Below are positions 61,544 to 64,000 of a stretch of 64,000 bases of DNA, piece after piece. Where the stretch lies: positions 2,576,001 to 2,640,000 of the forward strand of contig NZ_CP038440.1 in NCBI RefSeq assembly GCF_004683885.1. Reading direction: 5' to 3'. This DNA comes from Brevundimonas sp. MF30-B (GTDB taxonomy: Bacteria; Pseudomonadota; Alphaproteobacteria; Caulobacterales; Caulobacteraceae). The notes under the pieces were generated by a model, which did no database searches, was not told the origin of the DNA, and saw only the letters and a program-made list of their open reading frames with translations. The position numbers were made by a program, and so were the translations under genes. Position 1 is the first letter of the stretch. Every line of letters begins with the position of its first letter.

Positions 61544-64000
61544 ATGGCGCGAGACGTTGAAGCCCTGGTCCTCCAGATGACGGCCGACCTGCGGCGCTTC
61601 GAGAAGTCAATGTCTTCCATGCGGGAGGTCGCAGACCGGCGCCTGACCCAGGTCGAGCGCCGGGCGCAGCAGTCGCAGCGCAATCTGAGCCGAGTCATGG
61701 ACAACGCCGGCCGCGACATGGTGGGCAGCCTTCAGCGCAGCCTCGGACAGCTGGCGCCGACGCTCGCAGCCGCCTTCTCCACCCAGCAGATTGTACGATA
61801 CGCGGACGGCTGGAAGTCGATGACCAACCAGCTGGCCGCCGCCGGGGTGGCCACGGACGACCTGGCGGGTCGCCAGGACCGTTTGCTTCAGGTGGCAAAT
61901 GACAGCCGGTCGTCCGTGGCTGATACGGTCGCGCTCTACGCCCGCCTGACCATCGCGACGCAAGAGGTCGGGCTCGCCGCGAACGATACGATCCGGCTGA
62001 CCGAACTGCTGAATAAGTCGTTCCAGGCGTCGGGAAAGACGAGCCAGGAGGCGTCGTCTGCGGCCTTGCAGCTGTCTCAAGCCCTGGCTTCCGGCAATCT
62101 GGCCGGCGACGAACTGCGTTCCCTACGCGAAAACGCGCCCGAGCTAGCACAAGTCATCGCGCGGTCTATGGGCGTCGGCATCGGCGCGCTGAAAGACCTC
62201 GGCGCCGAGGGCAAAATCACTGCGGACATCATCATCAACGCCATCCTCGGCGCGGGCGACACCATCGAGGCGAAGTTCAACTCGACCAGCGTCACGGTCG
62301 GCCAGGCGCTGACCCAACTGAACAACAACCTAGGGGCCTTCATTGGCCGCCAGGACGAAAGCCTTTCGGCCTCTGATCGACTGGCCCAGGCGATCATTTG
62401 GCTCGGAGAGAATCTGGACACGGTAGCGCAGCTTGTCGGCGTCCTCGCGGCGGTCATGGGCACGCGCTTCGTTCTGGCGATGACCGCCGGTAGCGGCTCC
62501 ATGATAGCCCAGAGTATCGCGGCAGCCCGTCTTATCGCTTTCCAGACCGCAATGACGGCCAGCATGACCGGCGTCACGCGGGCCACCTTGATCTCAACGG
62601 CTGCGATGCGGACCTTCACCGCTTCGATTGCTGCAAATCCGGTCGGCGCGCTCATTCTTGCCATCGCGGCCCTGACGACCGGCCTGCTCGCGCTCAAGGC
62701 GACGACCGACGATGTCAGTGATGCGCTGGACCGGTCCGGCGAGTTACTGCGGGAATACAAGCAGTCGGCAGACAGCGCGGCTGATGGGAGCCAGAAGTTC
62801 GGAGCGGACAGCGCGGGAGCCGTGTCGGGTGTAAACAGCCTGTGCGACGCGACTAGGAACCTCGCCGGCGAAACCCTCAAACTCGCAGACGCCCGCCTTC
62901 AGGCCGCCCGAGCGGCCCGGCTAGAGCAGATCGCGTCAAACAGGGCTCTGGCACAGAAGCTGCGCAATCCGGGCATCATTCAGCGCGCCGCTGAGGGCGC
63001 CGGGGCCATCAGTCCTTACACGTCTAACGTTGCGAGGGCTGTTCAGGCGGGCCGAGAAGCCGCGGCCGACCGACTGGACCAGATGAGCGCTGAGCTGATG
63101 TCTCAAGCCATCGCCATCAGCACGTCACCGACGGCCAGGTTTACGACCGGCGGCGGATCCCTCAACGCTGTCGGGTCCACAGATTCCGGTGGCGGCAAGA
63201 AGCCCAAGGGCCCGACCGGCCCGACGCCCGAAGAACTGGCCGCGATGCGAGAAATGCTGCGCCTCCAGGGCCAGCTAGACCTCCAGCGCGCACAGGGCCG
63301 CGAAGAAGAGGCTATCGCCACCCAGCGCCAGATCGACCTGATCAATCTGACGCGGCAATACACGGACGCGCAGGTCGAGAACGCCGCCGAAGCGGCGCGG
63401 GCGCAGGTCGCCGCTGTTGCCACAGCAGAAGACTCGGCCCGTGGCCTGGCGATCCTGTGGGAGAACAATCAGCGCGCCATGGATGCGCTGTCCGAGGCTT
63501 CCCAGCGGGAAAACGCCCTCCTTCTCGACCGGCTGGGCTATGAGGCAGAACTGGCGCGGCTGTCTGGCGACCCCAGGCGGATTGAAGTGGCCGAGCGAGA
63601 ACTCTTCATCGAAGAGCGGATCAACGAAATCCTGCGGCTCCGGCCGGAACTGACGGCTGCTGCCGCCCGTGCCCAGGCCACCGAGGAAGCTGATGCTCTG
63701 AAGTCGGCCGGAATTTCGGGCGAGATGCGCGAAGAGTTCCGCCGCTCGTTCCGCGACGGCATCCGTGCTGCGATTGACGGGGACATGGGCGGATTCTTCG
63801 AGAACTTGGCCGACCGCTTCACCGACCGGATGCTGGATAACCTGGCCGACGACCTGTTCAACTTGCTTAGCCAGGCCGCCAAGGGCTTCGCTTCTGGCGG
63901 GGGTCAGGGCGGTGGATTCTTGTCATCTCTCCTGTCGTCGTTCGGCAGGCGCGCCACCGGCGGCCCGGTCACGGCTGGTCAGCCCTATATCGTTGGTGAG
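61544..64000 (+). CDS. Phage tape measure protein (cut by window edge)
   Basis: The first 819 residues. The N-terminal region (LVLQMTADLRRFEKSMSSMR, GWKSMTNQLAAAGVATDDLA, LKDLGAEGKITADIIINAIL) matches the tape_meas_nterm family; two hydrophobic stretches (about residues 300-325 and 360-395) and long helical regions follow. Near the window end FASGGGQGGGFLSSLLSSFG is a Gly/Ser-rich zone. It sets tail length and is injected into the cell. GGAGG lies 4 nt before the ATG at 61544. Confidence 0.93.
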   Translation, partial: MARDVEALVLQMTADLRRFEKSMSSMREVADRRLTQVERRAQQSQRNLSRVMDNAGRDMVGSLQRSLGQLAPTLAAAFSTQQIVRYADGWKSMTNQLAAAGVATDDLAGRQDRLLQVANDSRSSVADTVALYARLTIATQEVGLAANDTIRLTELLNKSFQASGKTSQEASSAALQLSQALASGNLAGDELRSLRENAPELAQVIARSMGVGIGALKDLGAEGKITADIIINAILGAGDTIEAKFNSTSVTVGQALTQLNNNLGAFIGRQDESLSASDRLAQAIIWLGENLDTVAQLVGVLAAVMGTRFVLAMTAGSGSMIAQSIAAARLIAFQTAMTASMTGVTRATLISTAAMRTFTASIAANPVGALILAIAALTTGLLALKATTDDVSDALDRSGELLREYKQSADSAADGSQKFGADSAGAVSGVNSLCDATRNLAGETLKLADARLQAARAARLEQIASNRALAQKLRNPGIIQRAAEGAGAISPYTSNVARAVQAGREAAADRLDQMSAELMSQAIAISTSPTARFTTGGGSLNAVGSTDSGGGKKPKGPTGPTPEELAAMREMLRLQGQLDLQRAQGREEEAIATQRQIDLINLTRQYTDAQVENAAEAARAQVAAVATAEDSARGLAILWENNQRAMDALSEASQRENALLLDRLGYEAELARLSGDPRRIEVAERELFIEERINEILRLRPELTAAAARAQATEEADALKSAGISGEMREEFRRSFRDGIRAAIDGDMGGFFENLADRFTDRMLDNLADDLFNLLSQAAKGFASGGGQGGGFLSSLLSSFGRRATGGPVTAGQPYIVGE

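Larger units (their letters stand above)
36545..64000. mobile_element. HK97-like siphovirus prophage (right end outside window)
   Basis: Contiguous phage modules: excisionase-like gene and leftward operon (36626-43136), immunity region (43160-45185), rightward early and replication genes (45353-50335), packaging and head genes (51064-58709) and tail genes (58709-64000). TerS (P27 type), TerL, portal, HK97 protease, capsid, gp6-like connector, HK97 gp10, DUF3168, tail tube, chaperones and tape measure follow the usual order. No integrase and no lysis genes are seen; these probably lie to the right of 64000. Promoters and operators are intact, so it may be inducible. Confidence 0.93.

Overview
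The window reads as chromosome of an alphaproteobacterium of the order Caulobacterales, most like Brevundimonas or Caulobacter. The evidence is high GC content, a CcrM-type GANTC methyltransferase close to Caulobacter CcrM in sequence, a Caulobacter-like flagellin N-terminus, a mur/ftsQ/ftsA block and an smc locus. The left 36.5 kb is host chromosome. From about 36.5 kb to the right edge lies a siphovirus-type (HK97-like) prophage that continues beyond the window.

Host part, left to right. A flagellin gene runs off the left edge (1-181). Next is a compact minus-strand cassette of DUF2793/glycine-rich tail fibre, a 51-residue protein, holin, endolysin and two spanin-like genes (410-3268), with no head genes nearby; it could be an accessory locus of a gene transfer agent or a phage remnant. 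An ECF sigma/anti-sigma pair, a membrane-anchored EEP-family protein, and the operon DUF1285 - CoA pyrophosphatase - CCA-adding-type enzyme follow. Then come a subtilisin-type autotransporter, an acetyltransferase, an enoyl-CoA hydratase and a metallo-beta-lactamase-fold enzyme. The cell-wall and division block murC - DUF4375 - murB - ddlB - ftsQ - ftsA lacks ftsZ and murG here. katE, ccrM, a glycosyltransferase, a glycogen-debranching-type glucosidase, mutY and a DUF721 (DciA-like) gene lead to three tandem DsbA-like genes and smc.

Prophage, left to right. A degenerate tRNA-Ser 3' end (36545-36572) may mark the attachment site. A minus-strand chain of about 18 overlapping genes (43136 down to 36626) starts from a clear TTGACA promoter. 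The immunity region (43160-45185) holds a short repressor, a Cro/YdaS-like gene, four matching 15-bp operators and two promoters that predict leaderless messages. A membrane protein follows the repressor in the position lambda uses for rexAB. The rightward early genes encode a DNA methyltransferase, a GcrA-like multi-HTH protein, a stand-alone DnaA domain IV protein, a replication protein whose gene carries iteron-like repeats, and a NusG-like antiterminator. After a 350-bp non-coding leader come HNH nuclease, TerS, TerL, portal, protease, capsid, an intruding HNH endonuclease, connector and tail genes, tail chaperones that appear to need a -1 frameshift, a two-gene moron with its own promoter and terminator, and a tape measure gene cut by the window edge.

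The most notable points are the phage methyltransferase/GcrA-like/DnaA-IV trio that parallels the host cell-cycle regulators, the self-contained HIRAN plus membrane-protein moron, the rex-position gene, the frameshifted chaperone and the isolated fibre/lysis cassette. No integrase is visible; the attachment-site geometry suggests it lies at the unseen right end.
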